A stretch of 54,218 nt of DNA from contig NZ_LUUI01000145.1 in NCBI RefSeq assembly GCF_001644015.1, forward strand, positions 1-54,218, in the 5' to 3' direction. The notes under the pieces were generated by a model. It was not told the DNA's origin, made no database searches, and saw only the letters and a list, made by a program, of their open reading frames with translations. The position numbers and the translations under genes are program-made. The stretch comes from Methylomonas lenta. Its GTDB lineage: Bacteria; Pseudomonadota; Gammaproteobacteria; Methylococcales; Methylomonadaceae. How positions within the stretch are numbered: position 1 is the stretch's first letter; each line of letters opens with the position of its first letter. This document shows, one piece after another, positions 35,605 through 44,411 of this stretch.

Positions 35605-36764
35605 TACTTCTCCAGGAAAACAAGTACTGCATCATACAAGCGTCGAAAGATGCCGCCTTCAGCCACGTCATTCATGGCGACCAAAGGTTTAGTCAGCACA
35701 ATTTCATCGGCCAAACTGACATTCAAACTGCCAACGGTATCGCCTTTAGCAATAGGGGCAACGATGGCTTTATCCAATTGGGTTTCAGCTTTGAGTTCAT
35801 TGTAGTGTTTACGAGCTACAGTAACATATACATCTTCCGCAACACCAACAGACAATTTTGAGGTTTCCCCTTTTCTGACCTGTGCTTCTGTGAGTGCAGT
35901 GCCAGCGTCATATAATTTATGGGTTTCAAAGAAACGGAAACCATAATTTAATAAAGACTGACTTTCGTTGGCTCGCGCGTTCGGACTGGCAGTACCCATG
36001 ACGACCGAAATCAGACGCATATCCTCACGTTTGGCAGAAGCCACCATGCAGTATCCGGCATCGTCGGTATAACCGGTTTTTACGCCATCGACGGTATCAT
36101 CGCGCCATAACAACTGGTTGCGATTTTTCTGGGTAATATTGTTATAAGTAAACTCTTTTTCTTTATCCCAACGGTAGTATTCAGGAAATTCTTTGATCAA
36201 AGCCTGAGTCAGCAAAGCCAGGTCGCGTGCGCTGCTGTAATGGTTGGGATTGGGTAAGCCGGTGCTGTTTTCGAAATGGCTGTTTGCCATGCCTATCCTA
36301 GACGCCTGTTCATTCATCATGTGAGCAAAAGTCTGTTCACTGCCCGCGACATGCTCGGCTAACGCCACGCTGGCATCATTGCCGGACTGAATAATGACAC
36401 CCTGAAGTAAATCTTCAACAGCCACTTGTTTGTTGACTTCGACAAACATTTTGGAACCACCGGTTTGCCAGGCGTTTTGGCTGATGGTGACTTTTTCATC
36501 CAGAGTCAGATTGCCTGATTTAAGTTCACGGAAAATCACATAGACCGTCATAATTTTGGTCAAGCTGGCCGGTGAAACCCGTTTATCTGGATCTTTTTCA
36601 GCCAGAATGCGACTACTGTCAAAATCCATCAAGTAAAAACTGGTGCCAGCAATACTAGGTGCAGCGGGAATGAAAATGGGGCCGGCAGCTTGTAGACTCT
36701 GTACGGCCAAAAACAAAAACAACCCAATAAATAGGCTGATTGTCGAACGGAGAGATAACATCAT
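35604..36764 (-). CDS. dacC: D-alanyl-D-alanine carboxypeptidase (PBP5/6 family)
   Basis: A 386-residue penicillin-binding protein. The signal peptide covers residues 1-26. The three active-site motifs are SLTK (S67, K70), SGN in QSGNDASVALAEH and KTG in VDGVKTGYTDD. A PBP5-type C-terminal domain and an amphipathic membrane anchor (RRLYDAVLVFLEK) follow. It trims D-Ala from peptidoglycan pentapeptides. ATG 36764 or 36761 begins the signal peptide; the open frame extends to a GTG at 36833, which would add 23 residues unlike a signal. First gene of the five-gene operon. dacA is an equally valid symbol. Confidence 0.93.
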   Translation of the reverse strand: MMLSLRSTISLFIGLFLFLAVQSLQAAGPIFIPAAPSIAGTSFYLMDFDSSRILAEKDPDKRVSPASLTKIMTVYVIFRELKSGNLTLDEKVTISQNAWQTGGSKMFVEVNKQVAVEDLLQGVIIQSGNDASVALAEHVAGSEQTFAHMMNEQASRIGMANSHFENSTGLPNPNHYSSARDLALLTQALIKEFPEYYRWDKEKEFTYNNITQKNRNQLLWRDDTVDGVKTGYTDDAGYCMVASAKREDMRLISVVMGTASPNARANESQSLLNYGFRFFETHKLYDAGTALTEAQVRKGETSKLSVGVAEDVYVTVARKHYNELKAETQLDKAIVAPIAKGDTVGSLNVSLADEIVLTKPLVAMNDVAEGGIFRRLYDAVLVFLEK

Positions 36765-36842
36765 GATTACAATTCGAAAGTCGTTCTGGAAGCCGTCATT
36801 GTAACACTGTACCGGGCAGCTAAGAAAAGCCACTTGAAACTC

Positions 36843-36906
36843 CTACATTGGCTGCTGATTTAAATAGCAGCCAATGTAGCCAATAAGCTGGGCTTGGGCT
36901 CAAGCC
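36843..36906. terminator. Strong stem-loops between the 69-residue gene and dacC
   Basis: A perfect 14 bp stem: CTACATTGGCTGCT (36843-36856) and AGCAGCCAATGTAG (36866-36879), loop 9 nt. Next to it GGCTTG (36891-36896) pairs with CAAGCC (36901-36906) at the stop of the small gene. No T runs follow, so these are hairpins with a probable terminator role. Confidence 0.6.
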
Positions 36907-37109
36907 GATACATGGACTTTTACACTTTGTCGCACATATTCTCGAATCGGCGTATTGTGTTTCAAATAGTCTTTAAACATCACATGAATATCGAATGGAT
37001 TTAAAAAAACGTACGCGCCACAACCGGTACGGGCAATAAATTCACCACTCAAGGCATCCAAAAATGCCGCATGCACCAACTTTGTTTCTTCTTGATATGA
37101 GGTTTTCAT
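36900..37109 (-). CDS. Hypothetical 69-residue protein
   Basis: A 69-residue protein that I do not recognise. It is moderately charged, with one cysteine (RTGCGAYVFLNP) and the segment NPFDIHVMFKDYLKHN. No signal or membrane helix is apparent. The gene is likely real: ATG 37109 follows GGAG at a spacing of 8 bp, and an AT-rich inverted repeat lies about 20-50 bp upstream. It stands alone between dacC and the FHA gene. Confidence 0.55.
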   Translation of the reverse strand: MKTSYQEETKLVHAAFLDALSGEFIARTGCGAYVFLNPFDIHVMFKDYLKHNTPIREYVRQSVKVHVSA

Positions 37110-37428
37110 GATCTTGTCTCCTACGCAATATATTTACTGCTAAGCATATATTGTGCGCAAGTCTTAATTTAAGATAAAAAACATAGACTTATGCTATTCC
37201 ATAAAGCTGGCGGCAAAATAACGTCATCAAGAATTGCCGCTGACTTATGAAATCAGAGCTTAGTTGTGGAATTGTAGCGTTTTGGCAATTGTGTTGAGAT
37301 TACTTATCCAGCGTGCCGTAAAACAGAGAAATAAATTGTGCGATGAAAATCAATATGTTGAAGGGTTTTGTTAAAAAAATGGTATCAGATAGGGCAAAGG
37401 TGTTGAAATTTGAAATTTGGCGCAAAAT
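37110..37428. other. Intergenic region with AT-rich inverted repeat
   Basis: This 319 bp gap holds an inverted repeat, CGCAATATAT at 37124-37133 and ATATATTGTGCG at 37146-37157, immediately upstream of the 69-residue gene; it may be an operator. No convincing gene is seen in the rest. Confidence 0.45.
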
Positions 37429-38073
37429 TTACTGTATAAAAAACAACATTGGGATCTTGTCTACTTCGATAATATCATTATTTTTTAGCAAAAGTGTTTG
37501 ATCGTCTAATGGTTGTTTATTGACACTCAAACCATCGTGACCTTGTAGCGCAGAGACGTAATAGCCATCTTTGCGCCTGGCGATCACCACCACACCAGCA
37601 CCATCACGCCCCAAGCGAGTCATAGCCTTTTTTAGAGGCAATATGCGACCTATATGTAGGCCATCCATCACCTGTAAATTAGCTTCGGGTTGTTTTTCCA
37701 CCTGATCCAACATTGCATTAAGAGCAATAACATCAACATCTTGGGAGATGTTTGGCAGAACAGATTGAGGCGTGTCTATAAATGATTCTGTCTTAGTGTA
37801 AACAATATAATGCTTACCAACATTGATGACATCATTATTCTGTAAATTATGTTCCTTGGTAGCTTGATTATTAACCAATAAGGGAAACTTTTCATTCAAT
37901 TGCTTGATGATGCAACCAGCTTCTTTAACCACCACTACCGCATGTGCCGGGGCTACAGCTAGGCTATCAACTACTAATTCGTTGCTATCGTCTCGTCCAA
38001 TATGAACCGCACCAGCATCATAAATAGCTGACTGGATAGGTTTATCTTTAAAGTAAACAGTAAATTTTGCCAT
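37429..38073 (-). CDS. Twin FHA domain protein
   Basis: A 214-residue cytoplasmic protein with two forkhead-associated domains. The first (about residues 20-92) has VHIGRDDSNELVVDSLAVAP then AHAVVV and the terminal VINVGKHYIVY. The second (about 133-214) has GLHIGR, MTRLGRDGAGVVVIARRKDG and NNDIIEVDKIPMLFFI. FHA domains bind phosphothreonine, so it should read Ser/Thr kinase signals, but no kinase or phosphatase gene is nearby. The second domain matches the family better than the first. It diverges from pta across 225 bp. Its targets are unknown. Confidence 0.8.
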   Translation of the reverse strand: MAKFTVYFKDKPIQSAIYDAGAVHIGRDDSNELVVDSLAVAPAHAVVVVKEAGCIIKQLNEKFPLLVNNQATKEHNLQNNDVINVGKHYIVYTKTESFIDTPQSVLPNISQDVDVIALNAMLDQVEKQPEANLQVMDGLHIGRILPLKKAMTRLGRDGAGVVVIARRKDGYYVSALQGHDGLSVNKQPLDDQTLLLKNNDIIEVDKIPMLFFIQ

Positions 38074-38298
38074 TGATATAATCTAAAAGTCCCTGCGACC
38101 GGATTGTAGTATAGACGTTATGAAGAAGCTTGCTGATTAATCAAAAACTATTTGCCATTTCTCAAAATTGAGCAGCATTTTAATCTAATTCCACTTGATT
38201 TTTGTTGCCCGTTATTATCCTGTAAAAATTTGAATACCACTATTATCGAAATGCATTTAAAGTAAAATCAGCCCCATCAAAATAGACAATAGACAAAT

Positions 38299-40422
38299 AT
38301 GAATTCTCCAGTCGACAGCAAACAAGCATCGTTAATCTCGCAAAACATCTATATTACCGGCACCGACCGCAACAGCGGTAAATCCATCATTATGTTGGCG
38401 ATGATGGAAATGCTGATTGGTCATGCCGGTAAAATTGGTTTTCTTCGACCTATTATTCAAGCCGGCGATAAAAAAGATGACTTAATTGAATTTGTTACTC
38501 ATCGCTACCAATTGGAACTGCCTTACGAAGCCATGTATGGCTGTAAAAGCGATCAAGCCAAAGAATTGCTGGCTAGTGAACAATATGACGAATTACATAA
38601 AATCATCCTGGCGAAATATCGCGCCCTAAAAGCCCAGTGCGACTATGTGTTGTGTATGGGTTCCGATTATCGGCATGGCGACTCCATGTTTGAATTTGAT
38701 TTTAACGCCGATGTTGCCAACAACCTGAATTGTCTGATGATGCCGATCATGCAAGGCGCAGACCAAGACAACTTGCAAATTCTAAACAACCTTGCCCGCT
38801 TAAAGCATGATTTGCACGAACACGATAACGATGTACTGGCTGTGATTATAAATAGTGTAAATCCTAAACAAATTGAAGCACTAAGAGAAATCTTAAACCA
38901 CCAGACTGATTTTCCGGTTTATACAATACCGGCCGTACCCTCTCTGGAAAAGCCCACCATCGGCAACATCGCTCTTGCCTTAGGGGCAAAAATGTTTACC
39001 AGCGATCTCAATGCACTTGGGCGTGAGGTTTACCACTACAAAGTTGCAGCCATGCTAGTACCGGATTTTTTGGATTACGTACAGAGTGGTGACCTGATCA
39101 TCACTCCGGGTGATCGTGCCGACATCATTCTCGCAAGCTTGCTAACCTATCATTCAACCAACTACCCACAAATTTCCGGCTTGTTACTGACAGGCCACCA
39201 AGAACCTGGCCCACAGGTTAAATCTCTTATTGATGGGCTTGGCGACTTGCCCTTTGCTGTCATGGGTGTAGATTCAGACACCTTTACCACCGCCCTGCAG
39301 GTAAGCCAAATCACTGCCCGTTTACATTCGCAAGATGACAGAAAGATTGCCAAAGCATTAGGATTGGTAGAAAGCAATATTAATATGAACGAGCTTCGCC
39401 AATCCCTGATGAACAAGCTTACGCACAAAATGACGCCGTTGATGTTCGAATACGATTTATTACAACGCGCCAAGGCAAAAAAACAACACATCGTATTACC
39501 GGAAGGCTCTGAGGATCGCATTTTGAGGGCGGCAGAAATTCTTTTGCTACGCGATGTGGTGAAAATCACCTTATTGGGTAACGAAGCCGAAATACGCCAA
39601 AAGATCCAGTCCATGGCCCTGAAATTAAAGGATGTTGATATCATCGACCCAATTACATCCGAACTACGCCCACTGTTTGCCCAAGCATATTACGAAGCTC
39701 GCAAACATAAAAACATTATTTACGACACGGCCTTTGATTTGATGGCGGATGTCAGCTATTTCGGCACGCTAATGATACATCTGGGCTTTGCCGATGGCAT
39801 GGTTTCCGGTGCAGTACATTCAACCCAGCACACCATACGTCCAGCATTTGAAATTATTAAAACCAAACCTGGCGCATCCATCGTATCCAGCGTGTTTTTT
39901 ATGTGTATGGAAGATCGGGTTCTGGTATATGGCGACTGCGCGGTCAACCCCAACCCGAACGCACAGGAATTGGCCGATATTGCCATCAGTGCCGCTGATA
40001 CGGCAAGAATGTTCAATATAGAACCACGGGTAGCCATGTTGTCCTATTCAACAGGCGATTCAGGCAAGGGCGAGGCGGTAGACAAAGTTCGCAAAGCTGT
40101 GAAGATTGCGCATAGCCAACGGCCGGATTTAATTTTGGAAGGCCCCATGCAATACGATGCGGCGGTTGATTCTGGTGTCGCCAAAACCAAATTACCCGGT
40201 AGCAAAGTAGCCGGCCAAGCCAGTGTATTTATCTTCCCTGACCTTAATACGGGCAATAACACCTACAAAGCGGTACAACGTTCGTCAGGCGCTATTGCGG
40301 TCGGTCCCGTACTCCAAGGCCTGAATAAACCTGTCAATGATTTGAGTCGTGGCTGCAGCGTGCCTGATATTGTGAATACCGTCATCATTACCGCTATACA
40401 GGCGCAAGAAAGCGAAAAATAA
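38299..40422 (+). CDS. pta: Phosphate acetyltransferase (long form)
   Basis: A 707-residue Pta of the long proteobacterial type. Residues 1-220 form a BioD-like P-loop domain (ITGTDRNSGKSIIM), then a DRTGG domain (about 230-340), and the catalytic PTA_PTB domain (about 385-703) with VLPEGSEDRILRAAEILLLR, MSYSTGDSGKGEAVDKVR and the ending VNDLSRGCSVPDIVN. It converts acetyl-CoA plus phosphate to acetyl phosphate. Its stop overlaps the start of the DUF2380-like gene by 1 bp and ackA lies close by, so the acetate pathway is one unit. Confidence 0.96.
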   Translation: MNSPVDSKQASLISQNIYITGTDRNSGKSIIMLAMMEMLIGHAGKIGFLRPIIQAGDKKDDLIEFVTHRYQLELPYEAMYGCKSDQAKELLASEQYDELHKIILAKYRALKAQCDYVLCMGSDYRHGDSMFEFDFNADVANNLNCLMMPIMQGADQDNLQILNNLARLKHDLHEHDNDVLAVIINSVNPKQIEALREILNHQTDFPVYTIPAVPSLEKPTIGNIALALGAKMFTSDLNALGREVYHYKVAAMLVPDFLDYVQSGDLIITPGDRADIILASLLTYHSTNYPQISGLLLTGHQEPGPQVKSLIDGLGDLPFAVMGVDSDTFTTALQVSQITARLHSQDDRKIAKALGLVESNINMNELRQSLMNKLTHKMTPLMFEYDLLQRAKAKKQHIVLPEGSEDRILRAAEILLLRDVVKITLLGNEAEIRQKIQSMALKLKDVDIIDPITSELRPLFAQAYYEARKHKNIIYDTAFDLMADVSYFGTLMIHLGFADGMVSGAVHSTQHTIRPAFEIIKTKPGASIVSSVFFMCMEDRVLVYGDCAVNPNPNAQELADIAISAADTARMFNIEPRVAMLSYSTGDSGKGEAVDKVRKAVKIAHSQRPDLILEGPMQYDAAVDSGVAKTKLPGSKVAGQASVFIFPDLNTGNNTYKAVQRSSGAIAVGPVLQGLNKPVNDLSRGCSVPDIVNTVIITAIQAQESEK

Positions 40423-40958
40423 TGAAAAATCGAACTCTTATACTTATATTTTTACTGAGCTTGGCAAGCTTTAGCCTGTATGCTGCGCCCCGCCTGGCTA
40501 TTTTGGATTTCGAACTAAAAGATTTAACTCTAAAGCCTGGCGTAGCCGCCGAGATTCAACGCACAGCCTCCATAAAACCCTTGCTGGCTGGCGAATTAGC
40601 CTCTGCAGGTTATCAGATTGTCGATATTCCAACCCAGGCACAACAATCAGCCAACAGCGGTGTGGGTTATTTATTTGATCATGCCGATGTGGCTGCACAG
40701 CTGGGTGAAAAATTTGATGCCGACTACGTTTTAGTGGGGCGATTACACAAACCCAGCTTTTTATTTGCTTACGTTATGGGCAATTTGGTGCGGGTTAGTG
40801 ATCAAAAGCTGGTAGGCAAATTTATTACAGAATCCAAAGGCCCTAACGCAGAGCTGGTAATTAAAGCCATAGAAAGCCTGGCGGATAAAATCGATAATAG
40901 TTTGGATAATCGCTACACACCGCCACCACCAGGCAAATTAAAAGTCGTAAAACCTTAA
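40422..40958 (+). CDS. DUF2380/DUF3280-like exported protein
   Basis: A 178-residue protein with a signal peptide (LILIFLLSLASFSLYAAP, about residues 5-22). The mature part has LAILDFELKDLTL, LASAGYQIVDIPTQAQ, then QLGEKFDADYVLVGRLHKPS and FITESKGPNAELVIKAIESLADKIDNSL. The pattern is that of DUF2380/DUF3280, a periplasmic family common in methylotrophs and of unknown function. It overlaps pta by 1 bp and lies before ackA, so it is co-transcribed with acetate metabolism genes, although the family is not known to act there. Confidence 0.75.
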   Translation: MKNRTLILIFLLSLASFSLYAAPRLAILDFELKDLTLKPGVAAEIQRTASIKPLLAGELASAGYQIVDIPTQAQQSANSGVGYLFDHADVAAQLGEKFDADYVLVGRLHKPSFLFAYVMGNLVRVSDQKLVGKFITESKGPNAELVIKAIESLADKIDNSLDNRYTPPPPGKLKVVKP

Positions 40959-40972
40959 TCACTTTTTATCAT

Positions 40973-41065
40973 GAAAACTATGAAGACATGATGAAATGGC
41001 TGCCGGAGGGTTCCGATCCGGAATTCTTTGACATCAATGAAGTAAACCAAATTTCTCACCAATAA
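40973..41065 (+). pseudogene. Remnant of a pRiA4b ORF-3 family gene (C-terminus)
   Basis: In the gap between the DUF2380-like gene and ackA, one reading frame encodes YEDMMKWLPEGSDPEFFDIN followed by EVNQISHQ and a stop. This is the typical end of the plasmid pRiA4b ORF-3-like family (a YDD-type aspartate run then FDxxEVN). There is no start codon and no upstream domain: the frame runs back into the preceding gene. Probably the tail of a gene once inserted here and since deleted. Confidence 0.6.
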
Positions 41066-41076
41066 ACCCTCACACT

Positions 41077-42282
41077 ATGAAAATCCTGGTTTTAAACGCT
41101 GGCAGCTCTTCGATAAAATACAGTTTGTTTGCCATGAGCGATCAGCGCACCTTGCTGACCGGTATCATTGAACGCATTGGTGAATCTCTAGCACTACATC
41201 GCTATCGAGTTACCGGCAACGAAGCTCAAATCGACGAAAGCCCTATCAACAACCACAAACTAGCCTTGCAGGAAATATTTTCTGTTTTAAAGGCCAGCGG
41301 GGCGAGTAACAACGCTGAGCTGGCTTGCATCGGTCACAGAGTGGTGCATGGTGGTGAATTATTCAAACAACCGGTTTTAATTAACGCACAAGTTACTCAG
41401 CAGATTGCCAGCATGATCCCCTTGGCACCCTTACATAATCCTGCCAACTTACTGGGCATTCAAGAAGCCTTGCAACAAATGGGTGATATTCCGCAAGTCG
41501 CCGTGTTCGATACGGCTTTTCACCATAGCTTGCCTAATTATGCCTATCGCTATGGCTTGCCCAGCTCACTGTATAAAGAGCAAGGTGTTCGCCGTTACGG
41601 CTTCCATGGCACCTCGCATAATTATGTTGCCAAGCAAGCAGCGCAATACCTGGGTAAGCCATTAGCCGAGCTTAATCTAATTACCTTGCATCTGGGTAAT
41701 GGCGCCAGTGTCACAGCAATAGAAAACGGCCGTAGTGTTGATACCTCGATGGGGATGACACCCTTAGAAGGCCTGATGATGGGGACCCGTTGCGGCGATA
41801 TCGATCCGGCGATACATTTTTATCTCAGTCGCACTTTAGACATGTCAATGGACGACATCGAAAATCTGTTAAACAAAAACAGTGGCTGTAAAGGTGTTTG
41901 TGGTGAAAACGACATGCGCAGCATTCATCAAATGGCTGAGGCAGGTGACGAAAACGCCCAACTGGCTTTAGCAATGTATGCCTACCGCATCAAAAAATAT
42001 ATCGGCGCTTATTTTGCCGTGCTAGGTCATGTTGACGCATTGGTATTTACCGGGGGTATTGGCGAACATGACGTATGGTTACGCCAGCAATGCTGTGCGG
42101 GCCTAACCGCGTTTGGCATTCAGATTGATAGCGATAAAAACCAAAATCCAACTCATCCTTGTGGCGAAATCAGTTCAAGTTCAGCAACGGTCAAAGTATT
42201 AGTCACCGTCACTCAGGAAGAACTGGAAATAGCCATCCAGGCTGAAGCTTGTTTAATGGGAACTAATAAGACTCCTTTTTAA
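41077..42282 (+). CDS. ackA: Acetate kinase
   Basis: A 401-residue acetate kinase of normal length. It transfers phosphate from acetyl phosphate to ADP, yielding acetate and ATP. Family signatures: MKILVLNAGSSSIKYSLF at the N-terminus, IGHRVVHGGELF, FDTAFHHSLP, YGFHGTSHNYVA, LITLHLGNGASVTAI and TGGIGEHD. The ASKHA fold catalytic residues are in place. The start ATG 41077 is the first codon of the conserved MKILVLN. It is downstream of pta and completes the Pta-AckA pathway. Confidence 0.97.
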   Translation: MKILVLNAGSSSIKYSLFAMSDQRTLLTGIIERIGESLALHRYRVTGNEAQIDESPINNHKLALQEIFSVLKASGASNNAELACIGHRVVHGGELFKQPVLINAQVTQQIASMIPLAPLHNPANLLGIQEALQQMGDIPQVAVFDTAFHHSLPNYAYRYGLPSSLYKEQGVRRYGFHGTSHNYVAKQAAQYLGKPLAELNLITLHLGNGASVTAIENGRSVDTSMGMTPLEGLMMGTRCGDIDPAIHFYLSRTLDMSMDDIENLLNKNSGCKGVCGENDMRSIHQMAEAGDENAQLALAMYAYRIKKYIGAYFAVLGHVDALVFTGGIGEHDVWLRQQCCAGLTAFGIQIDSDKNQNPTHPCGEISSSSATVKVLVTVTQEELEIAIQAEACLMGTNKTPF

Positions 42283-42298
42283 AACAGTGTTAATCGGA

Positions 42299-42391
42299 CA
42301 TAAAAAGGTTGGGACAGCTGCATTAAATAGAGCTCTCAAAACCCCTTTTATGCCCTATGAGCCGGATGCTGGTTTTGGCCTTGTGATAGGG
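42299..42391 (+). ncRNA. Structured intergenic RNA element (unclassified)
   Basis: Two successive hairpins occur. CATAAAA (42299-42305) pairs with TTTTATG (42346-42352), extended by GG/CC. CCCTAT (42353-42358) pairs with ATAGGG (42386-42391), with GCC/GGC inside. They lie 17-110 bp after ackA and before the sensor kinase. It could be an ackA terminator region or a leader of the kinase gene; it matches no riboswitch I know. Confidence 0.4.
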
Positions 42392-42473
42392 TTCAGAATA
42401 ATTAACAAATTTCGTATCCCCTATTAATAAAACTAAGGTTAACATAAAGGGTTTATTTAGCCGCCGATTCAAC

Positions 42474-43814
42474 ATGCTTTCTCATATCCTGCCCAAAGCC
42501 GAAATTTCCATCCGTGAAAATTTACATTGGCTGTATATCCTCAGAAACTTACTGCTATTTGGGGTGGTTATTTCTGTTTTTATTGCTGTACACGGATTGG
42601 GCATAAAATTGCCCATGAATCAGATCTGGCTAGCTATTTTTTCTATTTCCATTCTGAATTTATACACTTGGTTGCGCTTACGCACACAAGAGCCAGTAAC
42701 CGAACACGAAATTTTCTCGCAAATATGCATGGATGTATTGGCGCTGGCCTATTTACTCTATCTGACCGGCGGCGCGTCCAATCCGATTATCTGGATATTT
42801 TTATTGCCTTTGATCGTCACGGCTATCATGCTGCCGCAATCCTATGCCTGGAATATGGTCATCATAACCTCATGTATCTACACGGTATTGATTGCTTATA
42901 ACGTACCGCTCCCCGCCCTGGCTTCGCATAGCGATCATCATAATATGATGAATTTAACACCGGAGATGAGTTTGCGCATGCAGCTACTGGAAGATAGGCG
43001 ATATTTTAATTTACATGTTTTTGGCATGTGGTTTGGCTTTGTGTTTAGCGCCGGATTGGTCGCCTTTTTTATTATCGCCCTAGCCAAAACCCTGAAAGAA
43101 CGCGAACGCAGTCTGGCAGATGCCAGGGAAAGCGCTTTACGCGACGAGCGCGTGGTATCACTTGGAACTTTGGCCGCCAGCGCAGCCCATGACATGGGCA
43201 CACCATTGGGCACCATTTCAATTGTGACGCATGAATTGGCAGAAGATTATCCGGATCATCGTTATCCGGAACTCAGTGAAAAATTACAGATTCTGATACA
43301 GCAATTAGACCGTTGCAAACAGGCATTGTCTGTGATGTCGGCATCTGCCGGTGAAATGCGCGCCGAATCCGGGAAAGTGATGCTGGTCAGTGAGTATATC
43401 GATGATGTCCTGAAACAATGGCGCACCCATAAGGCAACCACAAAACTGAATCTGTTCGTTTCCGGTGCGGTAGACCTGCAGGCACGAATAATTGCCGAAC
43501 GCACACTCACTCACTCATTAATCAATATTTTAAATAACGCTGCCGAAGCAACCAATAAAGATGCTGGGATAGAATTTCATGCTCACTGGGACAAAAACTT
43601 GCTTGAATTAAAAATTCGGGATTTCGGTCCCGGACTACCTGCAGAACTCATCGAATCAGTCGGCCAGCAACCGGTAAAAAGTAATAAGCAAGGTATGGGG
43701 GTTGGGCTATTTCTAACCTATACCACCATCAAACGCTTAGGCGGTACAATAAGTTTCTATAACATTGAAACTGGCGGCGCCTGCGTCGAAATCAGTTTAC
43801 CGATATTAAGCTAA
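42474..43814 (+). CDS. regB: RegB/PrrB-type redox sensor histidine kinase
   Basis: A 446-residue membrane kinase with six predicted helices in the first 205 residues. LTGGASNPIIW contains GGASNP, close to the quinone-binding heptapeptide of RegB. The phosphoacceptor is H239 in AASAAHDMGTPLGTIS. Cysteine C281, in DRCKQALS, is placed like the redox cysteine of RegB (about 40 residues after the His). The ATPase domain has the N-box LINILNNAAEA and G-box RDFGPGLP, GMGVGLFLTYTTIKR. It should sense the quinone pool and phosphorylate the adjacent RegA-like regulator. The ATG is at 42474. Proteins of this type control oxidase and C1 genes. Confidence 0.9.
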   Translation: MLSHILPKAEISIRENLHWLYILRNLLLFGVVISVFIAVHGLGIKLPMNQIWLAIFSISILNLYTWLRLRTQEPVTEHEIFSQICMDVLALAYLLYLTGGASNPIIWIFLLPLIVTAIMLPQSYAWNMVIITSCIYTVLIAYNVPLPALASHSDHHNMMNLTPEMSLRMQLLEDRRYFNLHVFGMWFGFVFSAGLVAFFIIALAKTLKERERSLADARESALRDERVVSLGTLAASAAHDMGTPLGTISIVTHELAEDYPDHRYPELSEKLQILIQQLDRCKQALSVMSASAGEMRAESGKVMLVSEYIDDVLKQWRTHKATTKLNLFVSGAVDLQARIIAERTLTHSLINILNNAAEATNKDAGIEFHAHWDKNLLELKIRDFGPGLPAELIESVGQQPVKSNKQGMGVGLFLTYTTIKRLGGTISFYNIETGGACVEISLPILS

Positions 43815-43825
43815 GGAGAGTGTAT

Positions 43826-44374
43826 ATGACAGATACGTCAACAGATAAACCCAATTTACTTTTAGTCGACGACGACGAGACTTTTTGTTTAGTTTTAAAG
43901 CCTGCCCTGGAAAAACGAAATTTTCAGGTAACTGTTGCCAATAATGTCACCACAGCCATGCAGTTAGCTGAGCAGACTGAGCCTGAATACGCCGTGATAG
44001 ATCTGCGTATAGGTTACGACTCCGGTCTGGAAATGGTAAAAAAACTGATTTCTTTGGACAGTAACACGCAAATCGTCATGTTGACTGGCTTTGCCAGCAT
44101 TGCAACTGCCGTGGAAGCTATCAAGCTAGGTGCCATCCATTATCTGACCAAACCGGCCAGCCCGGACGAAATTGTCAGAGCACTTTACAAAAACGAAGGC
44201 GATGCCAGCGTAGCCATCAACGATAATCCACTTTCGGTAAAACGTTTGGAATGGGAACATTTGCAAAAAGTTTTGATGCAACATGAAGGCAATATATCCG
44301 CTGCTGCCCGCGCCTTAAACATGCACAGACGCACCCTGCAACGTAAACTCGAAAAGCGGCCTGTTAGGGAATAA
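43826..44374 (+). CDS. regA: RegA/PrrA/ActR-type response regulator
   Basis: A 182-residue regulator: receiver domain (about residues 9-125) with acidic pocket VDDDE, phosphoacceptor D59 in AVIDLRIGYDSG, the threonine in MLTGFASI and K in YLTKPAS. A Fis-like helix-turn-helix follows (about 140-178: HEGNISAAARALNMHRRTLQ). This is the compact architecture of RegA. ATG 43826 has AAGGAGAG 5 bp before it; GTG 43820 is inside that site. It follows regB by 11 bp. The DNA target is probably redox-controlled genes, inferred from the family. Confidence 0.92.
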   Translation: MTDTSTDKPNLLLVDDDETFCLVLKPALEKRNFQVTVANNVTTAMQLAEQTEPEYAVIDLRIGYDSGLEMVKKLISLDSNTQIVMLTGFASIATAVEAIKLGAIHYLTKPASPDEIVRALYKNEGDASVAINDNPLSVKRLEWEHLQKVLMQHEGNISAAARALNMHRRTLQRKLEKRPVRE

Positions 44375-44411
44375 TCCTTTTTTCACATACTTACAAAAAT
44401 TACAATTATTC

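Noticed and set aside
37343-37501. Short frame of 52 codons starting MKINMLKGFVKK
   Set aside because: It overlaps the end of the FHA gene in antisense and has only a weak start site; not enough to call.
39162-39644. Open frame of 160 codons on the minus strand inside pta
   Set aside because: It is a shadow of the strongly conserved pta gene; the protein has no recognisable domain.
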